Source: Microbacteriaceae bacterium UBA6152
Lineage (GTDB): Bacteria; Actinomycetota; Actinomycetes; Actinomycetales; Microbacteriaceae
Reading direction: 5' to 3'
DNA length: 40,949 nt
Assembly: GCA_002423075.1 (NCBI GenBank)
Contig: DIUS01000021.1
Coordinates: 1-40,949, forward strand
In this document: positions 17,026 to 23,633 of the stretch, piece after piece
How the letters are laid out: each line of letters begins with the position of its first letter
Position numbering within the stretch: position 1 is the stretch's first letter
Notes under the pieces: generated by a model
Database searches by the model: none
The model's input: the letters and a program-made list of their open reading frames with translations, nothing else
Told to the model about the DNA's origin: nothing
Made by a program: the position numbers and the translations under genes

Positions 17026-17071
17026 TTACGGCTCCTTCGGTGGGTCGCCCCCGAGTCTAGTGGGCGCGGCC

Positions 17072-17986
17072 TCAGCCGAGAGCGAGCATCGCGATGCCGA
17101 CGAGCACGACCACGCTGCCGGTGAGACGGCGCACGGGGTGCGGCTCTCGGAAGAGCATCCACCCCGCCAGCGCGATGAGCACGACGCTCACCTCGCGCGC
17201 CGGCGCCACGATCGCGACCGGCGCCAGCTGGTAGGCAGAGAGCACGGCGATGTAGGCGAGTGGCGAGAGCACGCCCACGAGCACCGCCGCGACGGGATGC
17301 GCCCGAGCGGTTTCGACCGCGGTCGCCGGCGCGCGGAGGGCGATCGCGCCGAGCATGAGCAGCTGCACGGCCATGCTCGCCCAGTAGTATCCGACTGGAG
17401 CGAGGCCCGCGAGTGTCACGGCGACGGCATCCCACAGCGTGTATGCGGCGATGACGACGCCGATGAGAGCGCCATATCGGATGCCCCGCGCGCGTCGGGC
17501 GGAGGCGGCCTGCTGCGCCGTGCCGGCGCTCGTCGAGTCGGGGCTCGTGGAGTCGTCTGCGCGCTCCTGCCGCGCACGGGCGAGTCCGATCACCACGACC
17601 CCCGCGACAACGAGCAGGGCCCCCGCGAGCGCCACGGGGCCCGGCCGTTCAGCCAGGAGCACGATCGCGGCAATGACGCTCAGTAGCGGCCCGACGCCGC
17701 GCGCGACCGGGTAGACGACCCCCACGTCGGCCAGACGGTACCCGCGCTGCAGCAGCAAGAAGTAGGCCAGCTGCAGAGCGGCGCTGCCGACGATGAGGGC
17801 GAGCCATGCGGGTGCTACCGGTGGCGCCGCGACGAGCGACGCGATGCCGAACGGAGCGAAGGCGATCACGCCGATCAGCAGCGTCACGGCGATGAAGGGC
17901 GTGCCGCTTGTGCCGGCACGCTTCATCGCGATGTTCCAGGTCGCGTGGGCGAGCGCCGCGACCCCGATGAGCAGTGCGGCCATCAC
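17072..17986 (-). CDS. EamA/DMT-family transporter
   Basis: 304 residues with about ten membrane segments in two halves, each starting with an EamA-like pattern (AALAHATWNIAMKRAG; later YGALIGVVIAAYTLWDAVAV). A Ser/Thr/Ala-rich loop around 150 separates the halves. Members export or import metabolites; the substrate is unknown. The start may be GTG 17986 or ATG 17983; ribosome site weak. It sits on the same strand between pyrH and frr, which are adjacent in most bacteria. Confidence 0.88.
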   Translation of the reverse strand: MMAALLIGVAALAHATWNIAMKRAGTSGTPFIAVTLLIGVIAFAPFGIASLVAAPPVAPAWLALIVGSAALQLAYFLLLQRGYRLADVGVVYPVARGVGPLLSVIAAIVLLAERPGPVALAGALLVVAGVVVIGLARARQERADDSTSPDSTSAGTAQQAASARRARGIRYGALIGVVIAAYTLWDAVAVTLAGLAPVGYYWASMAVQLLMLGAIALRAPATAVETARAHPVAAVLVGVLSPLAYIAVLSAYQLAPVAIVAPAREVSVVLIALAGWMLFREPHPVRRLTGSVVVLVGIAMLALG

Positions 17987-18030
17987 GGAGCCTGCCGCAC
18001 CCCGCGCGCCGCCTCAGACCGCCGCACCGG

Positions 18031-18741
18031 TCAGTTCGAGACGCGCGTGCCGATGTGCTCGCCGCGGATGGCTTTGGCGATGTTGCCGCTCGGTTCCATG
18101 CCGAAGACGACCATCGGCATGCCGTTGTCCATGCAGAGCGAGAAGGCGGTCGAGTCGACCACCTTGAGACCCTGCACGAGGGCGTCTTGATAAGTCACCG
18201 TGTCGAGCTTGTGTGCGTTGGGGTCATGCCTCGGGTCAGCGCTGTAGACGCCGTCGACGCCGTTCTTCGCCACCAGAACTTCGAGCGCGCTGATCTCGAG
18301 GGCGCGCTGTGCCGCGACCGTGTCGGTCGAGAAGTAGGGCAGGCCGGCGCCCGCGCCGAAGATGACGACGCGGCCTTTCTCGAGGTGCCGCTCGGCGCGC
18401 AGGGGAATGTAGGGCTCGGCGACCTGCGTCATCTGGATCGCCGACTGCACGCGCACCGGCGCGCCCGCCTGCTCGAGAAAGTCTTGCAGCGCGAGTGCAT
18501 TCATCACGGTGCCGAGCATGCCCATGTAGTCAGCGCGGCCGCGATCCATGCCGCGCTGGCTGAGCTCGGCGCCGCGGAAGAAGTTGCCGCCGCCGACGAC
18601 GATCGCGACCTCGACGTCTTTCGCGGCCTCGGCGATCTCCCGCGCGATCTCGCTCACGACATCGGGATTCACGCCGAGAGAGCCGCCGCCGAAGGCTTCG
18701 CCCGAGAGCTTGAGCAGTACCCGGCGCTTCTTATCGACCAC
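18031..18741 (-). CDS. pyrH: UMP kinase
   Basis: 236 residues. Phosphorylates UMP to UDP, hexameric in cytoplasm. Motifs: LLKLSGEAF, IVVGGGNFFRG, the MGMLGTVMNALAL helix, FGAGAGLPYFSTDT and AKNGVDGVYSADP. The start is GTG at 18741 with GAAGGAG 6 nt upstream. It is separated from tsf by a plus-strand gene pair and so needs its own promoter, which I could not identify with confidence in 18742-18850. Confidence 0.97.
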   Translation of the reverse strand: MVDKKRRVLLKLSGEAFGGGSLGVNPDVVSEIAREIAEAAKDVEVAIVVGGGNFFRGAELSQRGMDRGRADYMGMLGTVMNALALQDFLEQAGAPVRVQSAIQMTQVAEPYIPLRAERHLEKGRVVIFGAGAGLPYFSTDTVAAQRALEISALEVLVAKNGVDGVYSADPRHDPNAHKLDTVTYQDALVQGLKVVDSTAFSLCMDNGMPMVVFGMEPSGNIAKAIRGEHIGTRVSN

Positions 18742-18810
18742 AGCGGTCTCCTTCTCTCGTGCGACGACTCCAGCGTATGGGGTGCGAGGCGGGGCGCGCG
18801 GCGAGATCCA

Positions 18811-18824
18811 TCAACCTTGGTTGA
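18811..18824. promoter_or_regulatory. Operator copy 1 (TCAACCTTGGTTGA)
   Basis: Inverted repeat with 6-bp arms around TT. Its right end overlaps the -35 element TTGACG of the HTH gene promoter. It matches the second copy at 18839-18852 at ten of fourteen positions and the same arm rule (TCAAC...GTTGA), at an offset of 28 bp. It also lies 70 bp upstream of pyrH. Confidence 0.8.
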
Positions 18825-18849
18825 CGACCTCGAACGTGTCAACTAAAGT
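18821..18849 (+). promoter_or_regulatory. Promoter of the HTH/Clp-N operon, leaderless start
   Basis: TTGACG (18821-18826), 17 bp, TAAAGT (18844-18849), then ATG at 18857, 7 bp after the -10. No Shine-Dalgarno precedes that ATG, so the transcript is probably leaderless. Both elements are covered by the two operator copies. Confidence 0.75.
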
Positions 18850-18852
18850 TGA
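18839..18852. promoter_or_regulatory. Operator copy 2 (TCAACTAAAGTTGA)
   Basis: Perfect 6-bp arms around AA. It covers the -10 element TAAAGT and ends 4 bp before the ATG of the HTH gene. Bound protein at this site would block both RNA polymerase binding and the transcription start. Confidence 0.8.
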
Positions 18853-18856
18853 TGAC

Positions 18857-19072
18857 ATGGCCGACAGCTTCCGCATCCCCTCCCCCGACGACCCCGCCGA
18901 GGCGTTCGCCGCCGTCGTCGCCCTGCGCCGACTGGCCGCGACCCTCGAGAGACAGGCCGTCGATCGAGCGCTCGAGAGCCGCTGGACCTGGGCCGACATC
19001 GGTCAAGCCCTCGGGATGACCGCTCAGGCCGCGCACAAACGGCTCTCGCCGGCACGACGTCCGTCGCGCTAG
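18857..19072 (+). CDS. Small HTH DNA-binding protein, likely autoregulator
   Basis: 71 residues. The C-terminal half, TWADIGQALGMTAQAAHKRL, is a helix-turn-helix of the kind found in small actinobacterial regulators next to Clp-N-domain genes. The N-terminal half (AFAAVVALRRLAATLERQAV) is a dimerisation-like helix. ATG at 18857 is chosen because it lies 7 bp after a good -10; no in-frame alternative has a ribosome site. It is followed after 31 nt by the Clp-N gene. Two palindromes over its promoter suggest it represses itself; this is inference. Confidence 0.82.
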   Translation: MADSFRIPSPDDPAEAFAAVVALRRLAATLERQAVDRALESRWTWADIGQALGMTAQAAHKRLSPARRPSR

Positions 19073-19103
19073 GCCCCCGACACCCGCACGAAAGGAACCC
19101 GCC

Positions 19104-19610
19104 ATGCCCCTGCGCACCGCTCGACACGACATCGCCCTCATCGCAGCACTGCTCACGACCGCCGAGAACGAGGCGCGTGCGCTCGGCGACCCCGAGCCCG
19201 GCGCCGAGCACCTGCTGGTCGCCGCGCTGCTCGTCGACGACCCTTCGGCGCGCGACGCCCTCGAGGTCGTTCCCTCGTCTCGCGACGCTCCTAGCGTCGA
19301 CGCTGCGGCCGTGCGCGCGGCGATCGACGCCGTGCATGCCGAGGCCCTCGCCGCGGTGTCGATCACGGTCGACGAGCAGCCTCAGCCACTGCCACCGTCT
19401 CGCGGCGTGTACCGCAGCGAGGTGAGCACGCAGGAGGTGTTTCAGCAGGCGCGCCAGCTCGCCCGCCGCTCGCCGACCGGGCTGCGTTCTGCGCACGTGC
19501 TGCTTGCCGTGGCCGAGCGCGAGCACGGCACGGCCGCGCGGGTGCTGCAGCGGCTCGGCCTCGAGCGGGCATCCGTCATCGATGCGGCTCACCGTGCGCT
19601 CGACGACTGA
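19104..19610 (+). CDS. Clp N-terminal (double repeat) domain protein without ATPase
   Basis: 168 residues: two Clp-N-type helical repeats, about 5-75 (ALLTTAENEARALGDPEPGAEHLLVAALL region) and 105-165 (VFQQARQLARRSPTGLRSAHVLLAV). The GAEHLL and SAHVLL phrases are the typical repeat cores of ClpC/ClpA N-domains. No AAA+ module follows, so it cannot unfold proteins. Known stand-alone relatives such as mycobacterial ClpC2 bind ligands that target ClpC1. AAAGGAAC 7 nt before ATG. It ends before a strong hairpin at 19644-19680. Confidence 0.85.
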   Translation: MPLRTARHDIALIAALLTTAENEARALGDPEPGAEHLLVAALLVDDPSARDALEVVPSSRDAPSVDAAAVRAAIDAVHAEALAAVSITVDEQPQPLPPSRGVYRSEVSTQEVFQQARQLARRSPTGLRSAHVLLAVAEREHGTAARVLQRLGLERASVIDAAHRALDD

Positions 19611-19643
19611 CCCTCGCACGCTCAGGAGGCACCGCCGCATGAC

Positions 19644-19680
19644 GAAAGCCCCAGGTCTGATGTGCAGACCCGGGGCTTTC
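19644..19680. terminator. Strong hairpin between the Clp-N gene and tsf (bidirectional)
   Basis: GAAAGCCCC (19644-19652) pairs with GGGGCTTTC (19672-19680), and AGGTCT with AGACCC inside with one mismatch, around a 7-nt loop. It lies between the ends of two convergent genes: 33 bp after the Clp-N stop and 12 bp after the tsf stop. A U-tract is poor, as is common in GC-rich actinobacteria. Confidence 0.85.
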
Positions 19681-19692
19681 GCGGTGATGCAG

Positions 19693-20520
19693 TTAGGCGC
19701 CGACCTTGAAGCGGGCGAAGCCCGTGACGGTGAGTCCGGCATCCTTGAGCACGGTCGCGACCGTGAGCTTGTTGTCACGGGCGTAGTCCTGCTCGAGCAG
19801 AGCGACCTGCTTGAAGAACGCACCGACGCGACCCTCGACGATCTTCGGCAGAGCGGCTTCGGGCTTGCCCTCGTTGCGCGAGATCTCTTCGACGATGCGA
19901 CGCTCGTTCTCGACCGTCTCGGCCGGAACCTCGTCGCGCGTCAAGAACTGCGGGTCGGCGAACGAGATGTGCTGCGCGATGCTGCGCGCCGTCTCGGCGT
20001 CTGAGCCCTCGTACGCCACGACCACGCCGACCTGCGGAGGCAAGTCTTTGTTGGTGCGGTGCAGGTAAACGGCGAATCGCGAGCCGTCGACGCGTGCCAC
20101 TCGACGCAGCTCGAACTTCTCACCGATGATCGCGGCTTCGGCGTCGATCGCCTCGGCGACCGTCGAGCCGTCGAGCGGCGCGGCCAGAGCGGCCTCGACC
20201 GTCGCTGCACCGGCGGCCACGACGGCAGCCAGCACACGCTCGCCCAGCGCGACGAACTTGTCACCCTTGGCCACGAAGTCGGTCTCGCACGCGAGCTCGA
20301 TCATCGTGGCGGCGTCGCTGCCCTCGTCCGCGGTGATGAGGCCCTCGCTCGTGGAGCGATCGGCACGCTTCGCATTGCCCTTCGCGCCCTTGAGTCGCAG
20401 AATCTCGGTGGCCTTCTCGAGGTCACCCTCTGCCTCGACGAGAGCGTTCTTGGTGTCGACCATGCCCGTACCGAGACGGTCGCGCAGGCTCTTGATGTCT
20501 TCCAGGCTGACGTTCGCCAT
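19693..20520 (-). CDS. tsf: Elongation factor Ts
   Basis: 275 residues. Nucleotide exchange factor for EF-Tu. Motifs: the N-terminal UBA-like LRDRLGTGMVDTKNAL, then EGLI, ELACETDFVAKGDKF, and repeated core with AQHISFADP and VALLEQDYARD. ATG at 20520 follows AAGGA by 9 nt. It lies 11 bp downstream of rpsB and ends at a strong hairpin. Confidence 0.98.
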   Translation of the reverse strand: MANVSLEDIKSLRDRLGTGMVDTKNALVEAEGDLEKATEILRLKGAKGNAKRADRSTSEGLITADEGSDAATMIELACETDFVAKGDKFVALGERVLAAVVAAGAATVEAALAAPLDGSTVAEAIDAEAAIIGEKFELRRVARVDGSRFAVYLHRTNKDLPPQVGVVVAYEGSDAETARSIAQHISFADPQFLTRDEVPAETVENERRIVEEISRNEGKPEAALPKIVEGRVGAFFKQVALLEQDYARDNKLTVATVLKDAGLTVTGFARFKVGA

Positions 20521-20531
20521 AGAGGGGGTCC

Positions 20532-21626
20532 TTACTCGGTCTCGGCGGCCGGGGCGTCAGCCTCGGCAGCGGTCTTCGTGGCGGCGGGCTTCTTCGCCGC
20601 CGGCTTCTTCGCCGCGGGAGCCTTCGAGGGCTCCTCGGCAGCGTCGGCGTCCTTCGTCGGAGCAGCCTTCTTGGCGGGTGCCTTCGTGGCAGCAGGCTCC
20701 TCGACAGCCGGCTCCTCGGCGGGCGCCACAGCAGCAGGCTCCTCGGCGGCAGCGTCGGCGGCAACAGGCTCGCCGGCGACGGCTTCCACGGCGACGGGCG
20801 CCTCGGCGGGCGACTCGTCAACGGCGGCTTCTTCGGCGGCGGCTTCTTCGGCCGCGGCAGCACCCTGCTCGAGCAGCTCACGCTCCCACTCGGCCAGCGG
20901 CTCGACGGCCGAGACGTTGCCCTCGGCTTCGGGCTTCTGGTGCTTCTGGATCAGACCTTCGGCAGCAGCATCCGCGATGATGCGCGTCAGCAGCGCCACC
21001 GAGCGAATGGCGTCGTCGTTGCCCGGAATCGGGTAGGCGAGCTCGTCGGGGTCGGCGTTCGTGTCGAGGATGCCGATGACGGGGATGCCCAGCTTGCGGG
21101 CCTCGTCGATCGCGAGGTGCTCGCGCTTGGGGTCGACGACCCACATGGCGCTCGGGGTCTTCGTCAGGTTGCGAATGCCGCCGAGCGACTTGTGCAGCTT
21201 GGTGAGCTCGCGCTTCTTGATGAGCAGTTCTTTCTTGGTGAAGCCCTGCGTCGTGTCGTCGAAGTCAATCTCTTCGAGCTCTTTCATGCGCTGCAGGCGC
21301 TTCGACACCGTCTGGAAGTTGGTCAACAGACCACCCAGCCAGCGCTGGTTGACATAGGGCTGACCCACGCGCGTGGCCTGCTCGGCGATCGACTCTTGCG
21401 CCTGCTTCTTGGTGCCGACGAAGAGGATCGTGCCGCCGTGGGCGACCGTCTCCTTCGCGAAGTCATAAGCCTTGTCGATGTAGGCGAGCGACTGCTGCAG
21501 GTCGATGATGTGAATGCCGCTGCGCTCGGTCAGGATGAAGCGCTTGACTTTCGGGTTCCACCGGCGGGTCTGGTGCCCGAAGTGCACGCCGCTGTCGAGT
21601 AGCTGGCGAATAGTGACGACGGCCAT
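20532..21626 (-). CDS. rpsB: 30S ribosomal protein S2 with about 109-residue low-complexity tail
   Basis: 364 residues; residues 1-250 are normal S2 (TIRQLLDSGVHFGHQTRRWN, then RWLGGLLTNF, and GIPVIGILDTNADPD). Residues about 256-364 are an Ala/Glu/Pro-rich acidic stretch followed by Lys/Ala/Pro blocks such as KKPAAKKPAATK, presumably disordered and solvent-exposed. The start is ATG with AAAGGAG 9 nt upstream. First gene of rpsB-tsf; its 276-bp upstream region is shared with a divergent M23 peptidase gene. Confidence 0.98.
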   Translation of the reverse strand: MAVVTIRQLLDSGVHFGHQTRRWNPKVKRFILTERSGIHIIDLQQSLAYIDKAYDFAKETVAHGGTILFVGTKKQAQESIAEQATRVGQPYVNQRWLGGLLTNFQTVSKRLQRMKELEEIDFDDTTQGFTKKELLIKKRELTKLHKSLGGIRNLTKTPSAMWVVDPKREHLAIDEARKLGIPVIGILDTNADPDELAYPIPGNDDAIRSVALLTRIIADAAAEGLIQKHQKPEAEGNVSAVEPLAEWERELLEQGAAAAEEAAAEEAAVDESPAEAPVAVEAVAGEPVAADAAAEEPAAVAPAEEPAVEEPAATKAPAKKAAPTKDADAAEEPSKAPAAKKPAAKKPAATKTAAEADAPAAETE

Positions 21627-21654
21627 GGCCGTGCTCCTTTGTTCTCAGTTGTCG

Positions 21655-21673
21655 CCCCGCCCGACGGGAGGGG
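21655..21673 (-). promoter_or_regulatory. GC hairpin in the rpsB leader
   Basis: On the minus strand CCCC-T-CCC-GTC-GGG-C-GGGG forms a hairpin about 30 nt before the rpsB start and just upstream of its ribosome site. It could be an attenuator or an S2-binding leader structure; sequence alone does not decide. A second inverted pair, GGGGCC/GGCCCC at 21670-21675 and 21691-21696, competes with it. Confidence 0.45.
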
Positions 21674-21902
21674 CCCTAGTGCCCGGCGCTGGCCCCGACC
21701 CGAACGGCCGCCGATTTCTCGAGAGACATGCGGGACTGACGGGAATATGCGCCATGAAATGGACACGCGAAGTCAGCCGTGACACGCACGACTGCGTCGG
21801 CCAGCATATCACCGCTCCCTCACCGGCTGGTCGCGCGGGCGCGGTCTCCCCCGGCGGAGGCAATCTCGACGCGGATGCTGCGCTCTCGTCAATGCTGGGG
21901 CC

Positions 21903-22412
21903 ATGCACCTGCCCTCTCGAGTCGCCGTGGTCGCCCTGCTCGTGCTCGGTGCGGGAGGCAGCGCCGGCCCGCTCCCGTCGGCGACCACTGCGGCCGCGGG
22001 CTGGGTCTGGCCGGTCGACGGTCAGCGCATCGTCGTGCGACCGTTTCTCGCGCCGCCGACACCGTACGGCGCGGGACACCGCGGGGTCGACCTGGCGGCG
22101 CTCGGCGACGCGGTGGAGGTTCGGGCGGTGACGAGCGGCGTCGTGCACTTCGCCGGAGTCGTCGTCGATCGACCGGTCATCACGGTGCGGCACGGGCAGG
22201 TGCTCGCGACTGTCGAGCCGGTCGAGCCGCTCGTCGCGGCCGGCGATTTCGTGCGGGCGGGCGACGTTATCGGCGTGCAGCAGCCCGGGCACTGCGCTCG
22301 CCCGTGCGTGCATCTCGGTGTGCGCGTTGCAGGCGAGTACGTGTCGCCGCTGCTGTGGCTCGGCGGTCTGCAGCGCGCCGTGCTGCTGCCGCTGGGCGAG
22401 GTGCCACCGTAG
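21903..22412 (+). CDS. Secreted M23-family peptidase
   Basis: 169 residues. A signal peptide (about 1-30, hydrophobic VAVVALLVLGAGGSAG) precedes a lysostaphin-like fold: HRGVD gives the zinc ligands His59 and Asp63, and PCVHLGV gives the third ligand His137. In the usual HxH motif the first, catalytic His is replaced here by Cys135 (from alignment by eye). It probably acts on peptidoglycan cross-links outside the cell or regulates an amidase. It sits between xerC (convergent) and rpsB (divergent), as in many actinobacteria. The ribosome site is weak. Confidence 0.88.
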   Translation: MHLPSRVAVVALLVLGAGGSAGPLPSATTAAAGWVWPVDGQRIVVRPFLAPPTPYGAGHRGVDLAALGDAVEVRAVTSGVVHFAGVVVDRPVITVRHGQVLATVEPVEPLVAAGDFVRAGDVIGVQQPGHCARPCVHLGVRVAGEYVSPLLWLGGLQRAVLLPLGEVPP

Positions 22413-22465
22413 CGCACCAGACGTGCGAGGGGCACGCGGCTGTGGTCGTAGCTCAGGGCAAACGG

Positions 22466-22489
22466 CGGCTCACGCGCGAGGGTGAGCCG
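22466..22489. terminator. Candidate hairpin between M23 gene and xerC end
   Basis: CGGCTCAC (22466-22473) and GTGAGCCG (22482-22489) form an 8-bp stem with 8-nt loop, overlapping the stop codon of xerC. It is 53 bp after the M23 stop. A terminator for M23 is possible, but the overlap with the xerC coding end makes it uncertain. Confidence 0.4.
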
Positions 22490-23393
22490 TGCGATACACC
22501 GATGCCAAGCGTTCGGCACTCACGTGGGTGTAGATCTGGGTGGTGCCGAGGCTCGCGTGGCCGAGAATCTCTTGCACCGCGCGCAGGTCGGCGCCGCCGT
22601 CGAGCAGGTGGGTGGCCGCTGTGTGCCGCAGCGTGTGCGGACCCGAGGGGCCGGCGCCCGGCAACTCGGAGAGCAGACCAGCGACGAGGCCGTACACGGC
22701 ACGGGTCGAGAGCCGACGGCCGCGAGGGCCCAGCAGCAGAGCCGAAGCAGACTCGGCACCAACGAGAGCGGGTCGACCGCGCTCGAGATAGGCGCGCACC
22801 GCCCGTTGCGCCGGCAGGCCGAACGGCACGATGCGCTCTTTCGCCCCCTTGCCCAGCACGCGCACGACCCGCCGCTGGTCGTCGACATCGTCGACGTCGA
22901 GCCCCACCAGCTCGCTCACGCGCAGGGCGCTCGCGTAGAGCAGCTCGATCGCCACCCGATCGCGCAGGGCGCTCGGGGCGTCGCCTGCGGCGCGCGCGTC
23001 GAGGTTATCGAGCACCTCATCGATCTGCGCCCGCGTGAGCACGCGCGGCAGCCGACGTTCACCTCGCGGAGCCCGCAGGCGCACGCCGATGTCGGCGGGC
23101 GTGCGGCCCGTGCGCGCCAGCCAGGCCGTGAATCCGCGCACGCTTGATGTGCGACGTGCGAGCGTGGAAGCCGCGAGCCCCTGCTCGTTCTGCTGCCATA
23201 CCCAGTCGCGCAGCAGCTCGAGATCCCACGCGTCCGGCTCGTCGGCAGCACCACGACTCTCGGCGAAGTCGACGACCGTGCCGAGGTCGCCCGCGTAGGC
23301 ACGCAGCGTGTGCGCGCTCGCGCCGCGCTCGAGCTCGAGCGCGCGCAGGTGCAGCGCGACCGCCTCGCGCAACGCCGACACCCGCTCGTGCAT
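22470..23393 (-). CDS. xerC: Tyrosine recombinase XerC
   Basis: 307 residues, normal for XerC. Resolves chromosome dimers at dif together with XerD. Arg158 (ALRVSELVGL), Lys182 (LGKGAKER), His253 and Arg256 (HTLRHTAATHLL), His279 (GHASLGTTQIYTHV) and Tyr288 make up the full catalytic set. The N-terminal SAM-like domain covers about 1-105. ATG at 23393 is chosen because it matches the family N-terminus; the open frame upstream to 23618 is unlike XerC. The 240-bp gap up to the MMPL stop shows no gene. XerC is confirmed mainly by context (M23 and rpsB next door). Confidence 0.93.
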   Translation of the reverse strand: MHERVSALREAVALHLRALELERGASAHTLRAYAGDLGTVVDFAESRGAADEPDAWDLELLRDWVWQQNEQGLAASTLARRTSSVRGFTAWLARTGRTPADIGVRLRAPRGERRLPRVLTRAQIDEVLDNLDARAAGDAPSALRDRVAIELLYASALRVSELVGLDVDDVDDQRRVVRVLGKGAKERIVPFGLPAQRAVRAYLERGRPALVGAESASALLLGPRGRRLSTRAVYGLVAGLLSELPGAGPSGPHTLRHTAATHLLDGGADLRAVQEILGHASLGTTQIYTHVSAERLASVYRTAHPRA

Positions 23394-23633
23394 GCACCCA
23401 GCATGAACCTTCGTCTGCGCCAACGCCGCGACGACAGGCCGCGCGTACGATACGCCGGGCAGCAAGCCGGGTGCAGAAGGCCCCGAGTGAGCGAGCCCAG
23501 TGCACGATGCACGGCCGGAATGTGCACAGACCGCGAGATTCATGAGCGCCGCGTCGGCCGCGGAGGTCGCGCGACCCGCCAGCGAAAGGTGCGCACCGAC
23601 GGGTCGTGGGCGATTCACCCGGAATCGAGCTCG

